A stretch of DNA of 64,000 bases from Chaenocephalus aceratus (Eukaryota; Chordata; Actinopteri; Perciformes; Channichthyidae). Shown in pieces: positions 21,659-33,169 of the stretch; position 1 is the first letter of the stretch; each line of letters begins with the position of its first letter. A model generated the notes under the pieces. It worked only from the letters and a program-made list of their open reading frames with translations, did not search any database and was not told the DNA's origin. The stretch covers positions 46,001 to 110,000 of the forward strand of contig JAMFTG010000314.1 of the NCBI GenBank assembly GCA_023974075.1, read 5' to 3'. The position numbers and the translations under genes are program-made.

Positions 21659-22619
21659 GTTGTCTCCGAGTGAAGCTGAAACACAGCAGACAGGAAGTGC
21701 AGTCAGTCACGGCTCCCCTCCCCCTCCTCCACTGACTTCTCTCTGAGTGATGTTTGGAGCCTCACCTTCAGGGTCACCTTGTCTGAATAAATATATTGAA
21801 CAACTAAGGGTTGATTTGCAGGATTGATTGCTTACTGAGCCCTATATCAGTATGTAGCATGAATAATAATCACACATCAGTCATATTTGTTATGAATAGC
21901 CATTTATTAAATAGTAAAGCAATGGTAGTCCCAAAAACAGTTCCTGTCGTCAGAAAAGCACAAACGGACGTCACACTTCCTCTTTGATATCTGGACCAGA
22001 ACAATCAGTAGTGGGACTGATACAATCTTTTTTCAGCCAGCGATATCTGTCACGGGGGTGTGTTTATTTGGTTGGGGCTCGATGTCCACCTAATCACTGA
22101 CTGGGCGGTCATTGGGTTGTTGGTGTTCTTTGTCCGCTCGTCCACAGACAGCTTCATCTGCCTCTTCTTCACTCATAGCACTGTCCTCTGATTCCATCTC
22201 AACATCACTTCCTGAACACACTGAATCCAGGACCTCTCTTTGCTGCTGGCATTCTGAAATGGAAAAATTAATTAATAAATATGTATCAATAATACATATG
22301 CTTATTATATTGTAATAGATTACCTGAAGGAATAGATAGGGTGGTGGGACAAGTGTTCATTCTGTCTGGCTTAGCCTATTATCATACTAAAAGGAACGAC
22401 CCGGTGTGATGATTTACCATGCTGGGAGACGTGAAGATGTCACGATTTCGTCCCTTCAAACATGACAGTTACACAGTATTGTTAACATGGCCCAACCAGT
22501 GGAGATATACCCGGAAATGCCAAGCATATGCTACCCCGACGGTCGATTGTTATTGTCAATATTACTATAATAATGATTTATTTTTTAATAGTCTAGTTTC
22601 GCCGATTTTCTTGTTGCCC
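21659..22619. other. TRIM upstream region and an acidic reverse-strand frame
   Basis: Bases 21659-21780 are the immediate upstream of the TRIM start and could be 5' UTR or promoter. On the reverse strand, about 22256 down to 22100 reads CQQQREVLDSVCSGSDVEME, then an acidic Ser/Glu-rich stretch to a stop. It looks like a fragment of a transposase or nuclear protein N-terminus, but I cannot identify it. Confidence 0.35.
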
Positions 22620-22935
22620 CAGCTGGTCGACACCTCTTTTAGCAGAAACCAAGGCTTCCTGTCTGTGCTCCCTCCTACCTGATTACCTGATTGTGTTCAC
22701 CTGGTGCCCCTGTGTGTTCTCCTCCCTCCTCGCCTGTGTCTTGTTTGTTTCATTAGTCCTGTGTGAATTTAGGTTCTGCTTCTTCTGTTAGTCTTTGTGA
22801 GATCCTTGTTTGTTGTTGACTGTGTTCACGGGGGAGAGAGTTCTGCTCTGTATGTTTCTTGTAGCCTTGGAATAAAGGTATGTTCTGTTAAATCTGCATT
22901 TGGGTCCTGCCTGCTTCAGCTACAGAGTAATTATG
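22620..22935 (+). mobile_element. Putative LTR fragment of a Gypsy-like element
   Basis: CT-rich sequence, then GGAATAAAGGTATGTTCTGT and GCATTTGGGTCCTGCC. This is the polyadenylation signal followed by a GCNTTTGGGTCC-type end often seen in fish Gypsy LTRs (recognised from memory, not searched). No partner LTR was seen. Confidence 0.4.
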
Positions 22936-22947
22936 TCATTGAAAATC

Positions 22948-23115
22948 TTAGGTCACAGGCTTCTCCAACAATGCAACACAATAATACAGATAAGCAGACA
23001 ATATTAAAACAATATTAAAATGTACTATATTCAAAGTAATACAAAAAGAAAAATAGTTTTAAAAAAGTGAGAGAAAAAAAGTGGAATAGTGCAATACGAG
23101 TCTATATACAACTAA
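22948..23115 (-). repeat. Dispersed repeat also at 2220-2310
   Basis: Shares GGTCACAGGCTTCTCCAACA-like and GTGCAATACGAGTCTATATA words with 2220-2310. Its edge interrupts the transposase reading at about 23115, so it probably inserted there. Confidence 0.65.
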
Positions 23116-23505
23116 CTGGCAGTGGGTGGAAATGTCAGTTGTCTCATCCGCCTGACTAGCTAGATAATTCGCATTTTTTACTTCCTCCAGAATGTAATCT
23201 TTACAAACTGATAACATGCAATCCAAAAGTTTGTTTTGCACCGTCTTTGAGGTGCCTTTGAAAACGTTAGCCGTTTTAAGGTGCTCCTGCAACACGCTAT
23301 CTAACGAGGCCACTAGATCAACTAACGCCGGGGTTATCGGATCTGTCAGTCCCGTTATGGCCACGCAAAGCCAGGTCAAAGCCCCCACAAAATGTCACAC
23401 AATCAATTATTTTCGACAAGACGTGCCTGTTCTTGTCCACTTCTTCATTGTGCTTTTTCACAGCAATCCTGTACCCTTGATCCAGCTGCCTCGCTATGTT
23501 CAACC
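23116..23505 (-). pseudogene. DUF4371 / ZMYM1-like (hAT-related) transposase, downstream part
   Basis: The reverse strand reads NIARQLDQGYRIAVKKHNEE, DKNRHVLSKIIDCVTFCGGF, then after a frame shift near 23325 LVDLVASLDSVLQEHL, FKGTSKTVQNKLLDCMLSV and QADETTDISTHCQLV. This is the characteristic run of DUF4371-containing ZMYM1-like proteins, including the first catalytic-Asp region of the RNase H fold (ADETTD). The upstream half is about 6 kb away at 29507-29770. The gene was split by the insertion at 23506-29505 and cut again at 23115. Confidence 0.85.
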
Positions 23506-23506
23506 C

Positions 23507-24420
23507 AGTCTCACGGCATTTCGTGTTATAGTCACAACATGTAATCTATTGATTCGTGTTCACCAACACGATTTTCCCCTTTTTTCGTGTCACACAGAAC
23601 GATTTTAAAAGCAATGTATTTGTATTGGTAGTATGTTTTCGTGCCTGCACCACGTCTTTTAGTCCGGTCAGGTCTTGGAAGACCAGAAGCTGTGGGGTTC
23701 ATTAAAACATCTTCTTACTCAATATCAAGCCACGATTATTGTTTTTATTTTACATCGTATAATGTCTGACTTTTTTGTCGTCTGTGAGGAAAATAAATGG
23801 CTCAGAGCCTCAAAATACTGAAATCTGTATTTTTTTTTAAATCTTTTTTTCCTTCTAATTTGTTATTCTTTTCTAAATAACACACTGTTATTTACTCAAC
23901 AATAACACACAATTATCATTGTTTTTATTTATTTGTTTGATTCCATAATCTCAGGCTTTTTTGGCGTCCGTCAGGAACTGAATTTAAAAATAAAAATAAC
24001 CGGAAACAGACGTAGGGAAATGGGACATTTCGAGCATCATTGTGATACACAGCCACTGAACTGATTACCCAAGATCCTCAGCTATGGTTTAAGCTCGGTG
24101 ATTGAATGTTTTAGCCGTAATGCACGTTGGGATATGGTGTTAATGCGATATGTAATCTGAAAAACAAGTCTTCAAGCTCTGGGATTGGATGTTGGAGTGG
24201 CAGTGCACCAAGGTTACGCCGAGCGTCAAACACCTCTTTGAAATGGAACGAAACCACGGCAGACTATCCAAAACTGGACTCGAACGCCCCCCCCAGAACT
24301 ACACATGCTGGCTATTGTGTTTCGCAACATGTTCTCTATGGCACGTCTCTACTGGGAATTGTAGTTTTGAAAGACGTTTTCATTTTTCCCAAAATTAGAA
24401 GTTGACAGTATTAAACTGTG
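23507..24420 (+). repeat. Left inverted arm of the 6-kb insertion
   Basis: Contains TTCGTGTTATAGTCACAACA, TCGTGTTCACCAACACGATT and AAGACCAGAAGCTGTGGGGT, all found inverted in the right arm. Farther in, ACTGATTACCCAAGATCCTC also pairs with the right arm, and 24060-24290 additionally matches 2000-2190. Confidence 0.85.
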
Positions 24421-24596
24421 TACAGCCCTGGAGGCGTAGGCGATAGGAAAAAAATTGGTGTGTACAAATTTAAAACATATAATTAATAAATGTGTGAAAA
24501 TCGCTTGTGTCCATAATGTGCAGCATTAAGATATACCCACATGACAGCTCATTGTTACTCTGTAATTCTACTCCACTACAATTCAGAGGTTAACCT

Positions 24597-24775
24597 GGTA
24601 TTTTTACTCCACTACATTTATTTGAGTTACTTTGCAGATTCTGATTAATGATGTGGAATATAATGTAAACAGCCCTTAAATCAGGCTTCAGTTACACCTG
24701 AGTACAATTCAGGGAAGGTGATTGTCAAGTGCCAACAATCAGGAGAGATATTTGATAGTTGGTGCTTGAGAAGAC
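24597..24775 (+). repeat. Dispersed repeat shared with 2535-2720
   Basis: GGTATTTTTACTCCACTACA … GATAGTTGGTGCTTGAGAAG is shared almost exactly with the earlier block in the same orientation. Confidence 0.88.
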
Positions 24776-25196
24776 TAAACATTTATCTGCAGATTCCTAT
24801 AAAGTGTATTCATTACTCGTTATTCTCTACTAATAGTTAATTAAAGACTGTATATTATGGCTATTTTGCACATCCCTTTAAATATTTCAATATTTTCTAA
24901 GGTTTATTGACATATCATATACACAACTAATTCAATAGGCAAGGCAAGTTAATTATATAGCACTTTTCTGTACGCGACAATTCAAAGTGCTTTACAAAAC
25001 AAATTAAAAGACTTTTTTGGAATAAATACTAATATTATATAATGACATTTTACAACAGGCATTACAAAGCAAAGATAATAAAATATTCGAAATAAACACC
25101 ACAGGTATACAATACATGTTTAAAAGGCATTCTGTAGTTCGAATATGATCATCTCAATTAAAAGCAGTGGCAGAGAGATATGTTTTTAGTCTCGAT

Positions 25197-25412
25197 TTAA
25201 AAATAGTAAGCGTTTCTGCATGATTTGGGTAGTTTATTCCAGAGTGTCGGGGCATAATAGCTAAATGCTGCCTCTCCATGTTTTGTTGTTACTCTCGGAA
25301 CTGATAGCAGACCCGTCCCAGAAGACCTGAGGCACCTTGATGGCTCGTAATTATGCAGGAGTTCAACAATATACTTTGGTCCTAAACCATGTAATGATTT
25401 AAAAACTAGCAA
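25197..25412 (-). pseudogene. L2 ORF, C-terminal segment
   Basis: Reads LVFKSLHGLGPKYIVELL, CLRSSGTGLLSVPRV and KHGEAAFSYYAPTLWNKLP, the conserved end of L2-type ORFs. Here the SSGTG segment is single, unlike the five-copy version at 13579-13818. The frame differs from the preceding RT segment. Confidence 0.82.
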
Positions 25413-25462
25413 TAGTACTTTAAAATAAATTATTTGGCCGACTGGAAGCCAATGTAGAGATT

Positions 25463-26518
25463 TCAGAACTGGACTGATGTGATTTTTGTGAGCCCTGTGA
25501 ATACACTATTGCAGGAGTTGAGTCTACTGAAAATAAAAGCATGGACAAGCTTTTCTAAGTCCTGTTGTGACATTAGTTTTTTAATCCTCAATATATTCTT
25601 CAGGTGATAATAAGCAGACCTAATGACTGTTGTAATGTGGCTGTTGAAATTCAGGTCTGAGTCCATCACTACACCCAGATTTCTGGCTTTATTAGTGGTT
25701 TTGTAGTCTGCCGACTGAAGCTCTGCGATTACTTTTAGTCGTTCCTTCTTTGCTCCAAAAACAATGATTTCAGTTTTTTGTTTGTTCAGTTGGAGAAAGT
25801 TCTGAGTCATCCAGTCAGTGATGTGCTCAATGCACTTTCTCAGTGTTCTAATCGGAGAATAGTCTCCTGGTGTGATTTTAAAATACATCTGGGTGTCGTC
25901 TGCATAGATGTGATAGCTTAGATCACTCTTTTTAATAATTTCAGCCAGAGGTAGCATATACATATTAAAAAGCAAAGGTCCTAAAATGGAGCCTTGAGGA
26001 ACCCCGCATGACATATTTGTCAAAGTTGATGTGTAGTTGCCTATTGAGACAAAGCTTGTTCTGTGCTTTAAGTAGATACTAAACCAATTTAGAGCTGTTC
26101 CTGAAACTCCCACCTCGTTTTCTAGACGGTCTAGCAATATGTTGTGGTCAACAGTATTAAAGGCAGCGCTGAGATCTAATAATACTAAAACTGATATTCT
26201 GCCACTGTCTGTGTTCAAATGGATGTCATTTAAGATCTTAACAAGAGCAGTTTCAGTGCTGTGGTTAGATCTAAAGCCCGACTGGAACACATCAAAACCG
26301 TCAGTTAGAAACATGAAATGACTCAACTGTTGAAAAACAACTTTTTCAATCAATTTGCTTAAAAAAGGAAGGTTTGATATTTGCCTGTAATTATTCGTTA
26401 CGGTTGTGTCTAAGTTATGCTTTTTTAGGAGCGGTTTAATTACTGCTGTTTTCAGGGCCTGTGGAAATACACCTGATTGAAGAGAGTTGTTTACTATGTG
26501 TAGTATATCTGAGGCCAC
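25463..26518 (-). pseudogene. L2-clade reverse transcriptase segment
   Basis: 351 open codons containing [50 protein letters not shown] (motif A), [17 protein letters not shown] (motif B'), [12 protein letters not shown] (catalytic YADD) and [16 protein letters not shown]. The polymerase core is therefore intact in this stretch. It is cut off from the endonuclease upstream (break near 26520-26560) and from the C-terminus (break near 25440), so the whole ORF is not translatable. Confidence 0.88.
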
Positions 26519-26559
26519 AGGAGGAGGATTTCAGATGTTGAATAATGTCTTTCAGGTCT

Positions 26560-27525
26560 TTAGCATTTATCATGTCGGAATTGTGTCATGATGTCTGGAT
26601 TGACTTTGGGTGGACACAGGGACAGTACATTTGCTGTACCCGATGCAGAGGCACTTACTGCCTGTCTAATTTGCATGTTTTCGTCAGTCAAGAAGGAGGC
26701 AACATCATTGCAGGCCCTGGTGGATAGAAATTCTGGAGCTACTGACACTGGGGGGTTTGTTAGTCTGTCAACGGTAGCAAACAAGGCACGTGAGTTGTTT
26801 TTATTTTTGGTAATGATGTCCTGATTATAGACGCAGAGTCTCTCTTTATATATTTCGAAGTAAACTTGGAGATTTGTTTTTCTCCACCTGCGTTCAGCTT
26901 TTCTACATTCAGTTTTTTCTGTTCTCACAGTCATGGCTTTTCTCCATGGAGATTTTTTCTTGCTAGATACTTCCTTTATTTTAATGGGAGCAATGGTATC
27001 CATGACATTTGTTATTTTAGAATTAAAATGATCAACTAGCTCATTTACTGAGAAGTTAGCATGGGCAATTGAGGGAGTAAAAATCTGAGCAAACATTTCC
27101 TCTGTATTTTCAGTTAAGTGACGTCTAGTGGTTACCTCTTTCTTAACAGTTGTATGGACGGTATTAGAGCTCTCAAAGTAAACACAGGAATGGTCGGAGA
27201 GTGCAACATCAGTCACCACAAGCTTAGCGATGTTCAGACCCTTTGATACAATTAAGTCCAGGGTGTGCCCCTTATTGTGCGTCGGACCCTTGACATGCTG
27301 AGTCAGTCCAAAATTGTCGATAACACAAAACAGTTCTTTAGCCCCTCTGTCCTGGGGGTTGTCAACATGGATGTTAAAATCACCAACAATGACTAGGCGG
27401 TCAAAGTCAATACACACTATCGACAGCAACTCCGTAAAATCATCTAAAAAGCTTGCACAGTATTTGGGTGGTCTGTAGATGTTTAGGAACAGAGCTCGAG
27501 AGGAGCATTTCAGCTGAAGGGCCAC
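26560..27525 (-). pseudogene. L2 endonuclease and linker segment
   Basis: Reads FLNIYRPP, RLVIVGDFNIHVDN (GDFN metal-binding/catalytic motif), TLDLIVSKGLNI and ALSDHSCVYFE (SDH motif), typical of the exonuclease-endonuclease-phosphatase fold in L2/CR1 LINEs. These enzymes nick the target for reverse transcription. A long basic linker leads towards the reverse transcriptase. Confidence 0.85.
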
Positions 27526-27580
27526 ATATTAAAAAGAAGCAAAGTTTCCATACGATGTCTGCTTACATTGAAATAAATCA

Positions 27581-28064
27581 TTAAACAAAATAGCTACTCC
27601 ACCCCCTTGCTTGACTCATACAACTAAAGTTGGGAGGAGTTGATTCTATAAGAACAGCTGCACTGTTGTTTTGGTCTAACCAAGTTTCAGTTAAAAACAT
27701 ACAATCCAGATTGTGCTGGGTGATAACATAATTGATTACAAATGATTTACCTGCTAAAGACCTGACATTTAATAGAGCCAGTTTAAATGTGTTTGATATA
27801 CTATCACTCTGACCGCCCGTGATAGACCGTGGAGCACGCGGAACTTCTGTTAAATTCGACAAACTCAAACAGATCCTTTTGGACTTTCTTTTTCCAACCT
27901 GAGTCACCAACCTTCTGTATGTTGGTTAAAACAGAAATGGGTCGCTGTACTGGCATAGAAGCCTCTGGTCGTTGGGTGGCGCCAGAGAGCGAGATGGCAG
28001 GCGTCAGCGGCATCGACGATGAAGAAAAGTTTCTAGCAGTGGAAACGGTGGCCTGAGATGACAC
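27581..28064 (-). pseudogene. L2 5' segment: start of endonuclease
   Basis: Around 27600-27780 the reverse strand reads LALLNVRSLAGKSFVINYVI and LDCMFLTETWLDQ, the N-terminal strand and TETW motif of the endonuclease fold. It is out of frame with the rest. Upstream Ser-rich codons (to 28064) may be a leader region; a separate ORF1 was not recognised. Confidence 0.72.
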
Positions 28065-28189
28065 CGCTGGAAAGGGGGGCGTGTGTAAATGGAGTGTAAA
28101 TAGTCAGGGAGACGTCTGAACACCGTGCTGCATTTTAGCCGCTAGCATGCGGTACCCAACCTGCTGGGGTGGATTCCATCAGTGTTGAA

Positions 28190-28869
28190 TAACGTGCTTT
28201 AACCACTAGATGGTGCACACAAGGTGCACACAGCCATAATAACTTTGTATTATTAGTGTAGGACACTTGTGTATGTATAACATCTGAAGATGTGTAGTTT
28301 TATTCATGTTTTCACATAATTTTACAGGATATTGCTATTTCTCATGTTTTACTTCTAATATCTGATTTGTAAAAAATCACAGACAGAAAGGCATATCCGT
28401 CATTTAATGGTAAGCTATTGAAATTGTGATTCCATAGATGTGTCTCCCATCACCCAAATCCCCTGACTATTCTCTCAACTCAGTATTTACATTCTGATAT
28501 TCAAAGAAAATCAGTAATATCTTTAAAAACTACAAATCCCTTTCTATCAGCTGTGCACCGTTATGGTGTAAATATAACCTTCCTACCAATTGGATCAAAT
28601 ATAAAAGTCAGCTGAATTAATATTGATACTGCAAGGAGACGTATTCTGTGAAGAGAAATTGAAGATGTTGTTTAATTGCTGATATATTTATGATCCACGT
28701 CACGTATTCAGTTTCCGTGGCAGTTCTTCCTGCTTGTCTAGAAGTCTTCTCATCAGGGCTCTATAAATAGAGAACTACGGCAGATATGTAATATTTAATG
28801 CTGCCGAACCGTGTATTACAATGCCGTTATGTGATGACTTTCAAAGAGAAAAGCAAGAGCACTCGGAAT
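28190..28869. other. AT-rich interior of the 6-kb insertion
   Basis: No open frame of note and no repeat family named; a T-rich run precedes the right arm. Confidence 0.4.
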
Positions 28870-29502
28870 AAAGTATTATTTTTTTTTTTATTTTTTTTTT
28901 TCGGATTTCATATCACATAAACACCATATCCCAATGTGCATTGCGGCTAAACAATCCAATCCCCGAGCTTCTAGCTGAGGATCTTGGGTAATCAGTTCAG
29001 TGGGTGTGTGGTGTGCATGCTCGAAATATCCCTTATAGGCCTACGTCTGTTTCCGGTGACTTTATTTTGAAATTCAGTTCCTGAGGAACGGCTAAATAGC
29101 CAGAGATGATAGAATTAAACGAATAAATACAAACAAGGATAATTGTGTGTTATTGTTGAGTAAATAACAGTGTGTTATTTAGAAAATAATAACAAATTAG
29201 AAGGATTATTTTCCTCACAGACGGCAAAGCAAGTCAGACATGATACGATTTAAAATAAAAACAATAATCGTGGCTTGATATTGAGTAAGAACATGTTTTT
29301 ATGAACCCCACAGCTTCCGGTCTTCCAAGACCCGACCGGACAAAAAGAGGTGCTGCAGGCACAACACATACTACCAGTAGAAATACATTGCTTTTAAAAT
29401 CATTCTGTGTGACACGAAAAAAAGGGGGAAATCGTGTTGGTGAACACGAATCAATAGATTCAATGTTGTGACTATAACACGAAATGCCGTGAGACTGGGT
29501 TT
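28870..29502 (-). repeat. Right inverted arm of the 6-kb insertion
   Basis: Reverse complement of parts of 23507-24200: ATTGCTTTTAAAATCATTCT, CACAGCTTCCGGTCTTCCAA and GTAATCAGTTCAGTG are paired blocks. Its outer end is GCCGTGAGACTGGG. Substitutions and small indels separate the arms, so they are not freshly made. Confidence 0.85.
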
Positions 29503-29506
29503 CTCT

Positions 29507-29770
29507 GTTAGCTTTGCCTAGCATGGCTAGCTTAACGGCACTTGTCATGTGTGTCTTCGTGCACTCGTGCTTTTTAATTTTTTCGGACAAATGCTTCATA
29601 TAAAGTGTCACAGTCCACGGGCACGGGCAGATAGTATCTGTCCCCGGCTGTTTGAAGAGTAAGCATGGGAAACCAAAGACAGTGTTTACCTGTTTGCATA
29701 CAGCTAGCCAAGCCTTTTTGGTGTACCAGCTACGTGAGAAGCCTCATTGATAACTCTTGGTTTTTTCACA
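29507..29770 (-). pseudogene. DUF4371 / ZMYM1-like transposase, upstream part
   Basis: The reverse strand reads KAWLAVCKQVNTVFGFPCLL-like codons (a TTF-type zinc-binding region), then KHLSEKIKKHECTKTHMTSA and VKLAMLGKAN, where it stops at the 6-kb insertion. The continuation NIARQLD lies at 23503. This is family-typical order for ZMYM1-like hAT-derived proteins. No intact start was found. Confidence 0.8.
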
Positions 29771-30439
29771 AGCTTGCTGTGATATAGACAAACCAGGCGG
29801 GTTGGTCCGGTCCAAGGTCTTTAACCAACAATTTCTCTCCCAAAATTCTCCTTTTGAAAGGATTGGATAACAGCGCTTGGACGGAATTGGGTGGGGACCG
29901 AGGTCCAGAGTATCCAGAAGTACCTTTCCCCATCAGCCATCCTCATCAACTACTATAGAGTCACCTTGGATACTCCGAACAACTCACAGACTGCCTTGGG
30001 AATTGTCGCCCTTTGACCATCAGATCTGATGACGCTGATTGGCTGAAATTATTTTTTCGCCTGCATAGTTTTCAGGTAGCAACAGTCAGCAATTGGTTGG
30101 CTGCTGCACTTACTTGGGCTCTTTTCTTAGCACCCAAGACAAGAGAGGTAATCTAGTAGCTCATCAAATATCCCGCAGTTGAACAGTTATAATGAATATG
30201 TACCTTATAGATACTATCTCTTTACGTATGCACACACACACCATTTTGAATTGCGCCGTCCCTTATATACACTATCTCTTTACGTCTCCCTGCCGCCGGG
30301 GACACCCCAGCTTGCGGGGAACGTTCTCACAACCTTGGCTAACATTACCTACAGGTTCTAATAAGGATTTAAAGAAACGTTTTAATCTGATATTCAAATA
30401 ACCTTTTTAGGTTGTTTATTTTTTCAAAAAAATTTTATT
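29771..30439. other. Unassigned sequence
   Basis: No gene or named repeat; open frames under 70 codons. Confidence 0.4.
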
Positions 30440-31000
30440 TTTATTTATCCTTTATTTATCCAGGAATGTCCCATTGAGATACAAGATCTCTTCTTCCAGG
30501 GAGTCCTGACCAACACGGCACACAACAAGTTTCAACATAAAACAAGGGCATTAAACAAAAAAAAAACATACAATTCAAATATAAATCCAGAAGGCCATTT
30601 GTGCAGTGGCAAGAAGCATAATCCCATCAGCAATAGCATCAGGTCACACAGCTACATGTTTCATGAAGGGCTAATCGTAGCATACCTTTAAAAGCATTTA
30701 CAGTAGGAAGTGCCTCTAGACAAAGTTTTACTTGCAGCGTATTCCATAAAACGGGAGCATAGTGGGAGAATGCAGCTTTACCAAGCTCTGACTGCATCAA
30801 AGGAACATTTAAAAGCATCCCATTGGCTGCTCGTCTGGTATTAAAAAAGCAAGTATAAAAGGACAGAAGTCTGGAGATATATAAGGGCAGCTTACCTAGC
30901 AATGACTTAAGGATAAAAATCAACATGTGTGACTGTCTTCTTTGGTACAGAGAGGACCGTCCTAAGGACTGATACAAATCATGTTCCAAGGTTTAAGGTT
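30440..31000 (-). mobile_element. LINE 3' fragment (C-terminal codons and tail)
   Basis: Reverse-strand codons read LLGKLPLYISRLLSFYT, NTRRAANGMLLNVPL and ELGKAAFSHYAPVLWNTLQV, matching the conserved C-terminus of fish non-LTR retrotransposons. They are followed by GGAATGTCCCATTGAGATAC-type 3' sequence (forward strand 30460-30500). It is 5'-truncated; the exact clade (Rex1-like or other) is uncertain. Confidence 0.65.
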
Positions 31001-31049
31001 AACTAAGACATAGCGTTTTAACTGCAACATTCAGAGGATGTTTTGAGGA

Positions 31050-31310
31050 TGTTATTGAGGCCTGAGATGACAGAACGTTCTTTTATAAAACGTTCCTTTA
31101 ATGTGATGTGTTAACAAAGGTGGAACGTTTTGCCTGCAACATTCTAAGGATGTGTTTTGGACGTTGTTGGGAAACACATTAAAGACGTTCTTTATAAAAC
31201 GTTCCCTCAATGTTACATGATAACAAATGAAGAACATTCTCCAAGAAACATTCTGAACATGTTTTCAGGATGTTATTCTTTCTTTATAAAACGTTCCTGT
31301 GATGGCAAAT
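31050..31310. repeat. Degenerate repeat with AACGTTCY-TTTATAAAACGTTCC words
   Basis: Three diverged copies about 95-110 bp apart (near 31073, 31184 and 31278), each containing the inverted word AACGTTC…TATAAAACGTTCC. Probably part of the same repeat as 31559-31650. Confidence 0.6.
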
Positions 31311-32027
31311 ATTAACACGGTCATGGTCAACGTCAGATTTATTTCTAGAGCGCTTTAAAATACAAATGTGTTGCTTTTGTTTGAAAAGGATGTTTTAAAA
31401 AAATCTGATGTCACCATATTTTGCTTTTGAAAAAAACAAACAAGCACGTAATTCATGATAAGCTGGAAGCAGACATTGCATGTTTGCGGTGGCATGTGTG
31501 AGTTCCCAGCTAGACATGTTTGCTACCATTCATTGTTCGAGGAATGTCTTCAGCGGGACGTTTTATTTTGGTTCCCAGAATGTTCTTCTGAAAGGTAGGA
31601 CAACGTTCTTTAAAAACATTCTTAACATTTTTGGTGATAACTTTCTTAAGATGTATGAGCGCATTGAGACATCGAATAGGACGTATACACATTTTTTTGC
31701 ACGCCAATATTCACTCACATGCTCTTATAACCACACTCAGGCATGTCGGCCCAGTGTTCATAATATCATGCGTAAAATATCAGAAAAATAATCTTTTTTC
31801 TGACTATAAAGGTTGTGTCTCATAGGTAGGCTCTAACTGTTGGATGAGCTATCTGGCCGTGTGTGTGAGGGCTGCGTATCAACAGTGTCCGCTGTTTATG
31901 CATGTTGGATACAAATCGTTATCGCACCCTTTAGATTTGAGACCGACAGACATAGAGGAACGGACCGACTGTCACCGCGCGTCCCTGAAACCCCTGTTAG
32001 TGTTTGCATGTGTTTGTTTCTACTGTG

Positions 32028-32583
32028 TGGCCGTTTCTCAATCTCGAGGATACTGGCTTGGTAGTCGCGTACTTCCAAGTCACTTCCTTCAAAAACGAAG
32101 CAAGAATGCTTCCAAGCCACGGCTTGTGAATGAAGAAGAATGGAACAGGCTAACAAGTGTGCCACTCTCTCTAACGGTTTCAACACAAACTGGACCGAAA
32201 ATAAATACCTCACGATGTCTATCTAATTATGAACTTGCTTGACTTTCACGGAACACATTTTTGTTGATAACAAATGTAACAAAGTAACATATTTACCAAC
32301 ACGTGTTCTACGCCACGACATACTTACATTTCAATGTGTGCTGCGTCGGTTCAGCCATTCTCCGCAAGGGTTTATGAAATTGGTCCGTGCGCAAAGCATT
32401 GTGGGGATTTTAAGGACGCAAAGTCTACCGATGTGCAGCCTCGAAATTTCCCCAAACCAAGAACACGGCCTCGTGGAATTCAAGTATGCTGGAGATTGGA
32501 ACAGTCCTTCGGCGGCACTCGATGACGTAGCATCCTTGAAATATTGGCTTGGAAGCCAGTATCCTCGAGATTGAGAAACGGCC
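32028..32583. mobile_element. MITE with about 32-bp near-perfect terminal inverted repeats
   Basis: Left end TGGCCGTTTCTCAATCTCGA plus GGATACTGGCTTGG; the right end is the reverse complement with one or two mismatches (AAGCCAGTATCCTCGAGATT, GAGAAACGGCCA). About 556 bp long and without transposase. I could not settle the target duplication. Confidence 0.82.
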
Positions 32584-33169
32584 AACGTCTCTCTCTTCCC
32601 TGCCGGCTGGTCTGCTCGACACGGCTGGGAGCAATCTCCAATCAACCACACCTGCAACCTGCTCATCAGCCACACGATGAAAGCCTGCAGCCTGCACTCA
32701 GTCCCTGCCGGATTGTTGCCGTGAACGGTTTGCTGCGGCCGCTCTAGCTTTTTACCGGCATATTCTTTGACAACTTTGCCTGCTTTTGCCTCACACTCAT
32801 TTGTCTGTCTCTCCCAGGAGGAATCCAAGGCCTTCCACACTCCCAAGACCAGCCAGGCCTCTCTGCCCACCCCACATGGCAGCTGCTGCCATGACCAACC
32901 TCCACTGCCTGCTCCCCTTTTCTGATAAACAACTGTTTCACCAGCTGATTCTGATTCTGGGTCCCCTCCAGTACACGTGACACCGACAGTGACTTGAAGC
33001 TGCTGGTCAGATGTAAAAACAAAACAATACCTCTGATAAATCGGAACGATAAAGCACGTTATCCTACTCTAAAATAATAACATTCTGGCAACATAAACAA
33101 ATCTAACTTGCAGCTCAAAACGTTTTAAGAATAGTAGGGCATAATGTTCTAGCAATGTCATCAAAAACA
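32584..33169. other. Unassigned sequence
   Basis: Several overlapping short frames on both strands; none resembles a known domain. Confidence 0.4.

Larger units (their letters stand above)
24935..28065 (-). mobile_element. L2/Maui-type LINE, near full length, degenerate
   Basis: Read on the reverse strand: APE endonuclease, reverse transcriptase, C-terminal region, then a tail ending AATTAACTTGCCTTGCCT. The 3' end is thus at 24935. The 5' limit is uncertain and may reach about 28190. Frame breaks separate at least four open segments. It lies inside the 6-kb insertion and is the longest LINE copy in the window. Confidence 0.88.
23506..29502. mobile_element. 6-kb insertion with long inverted arms, splitting a transposase gene
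   Basis: Left (forward strand) and right (reverse strand) ends both read CCCAGTCTCACGGCATTTCG and stay alignable inwards for several hundred bases (left about 23507-24200, right about 28885-29500). On the transposase strand TGTT/AACA lies just outside each end, and removing the insert plus one AACA restores the family-like order GKAN-IARQLDQ. That indicates a 4-bp target duplication. The interior holds an L2 LINE and other repeats. No gene for its own mobility was recognised. It could be a foldback-type element or two family copies in opposite orientation mobilised together. Confidence 0.75.

Noticed and set aside
21843..21858. 15-bp match to satellite B (TATATCAGTATGTAG) upstream of the TRIM gene
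   Set aside because: Too short and without the rest of the unit; could be chance.
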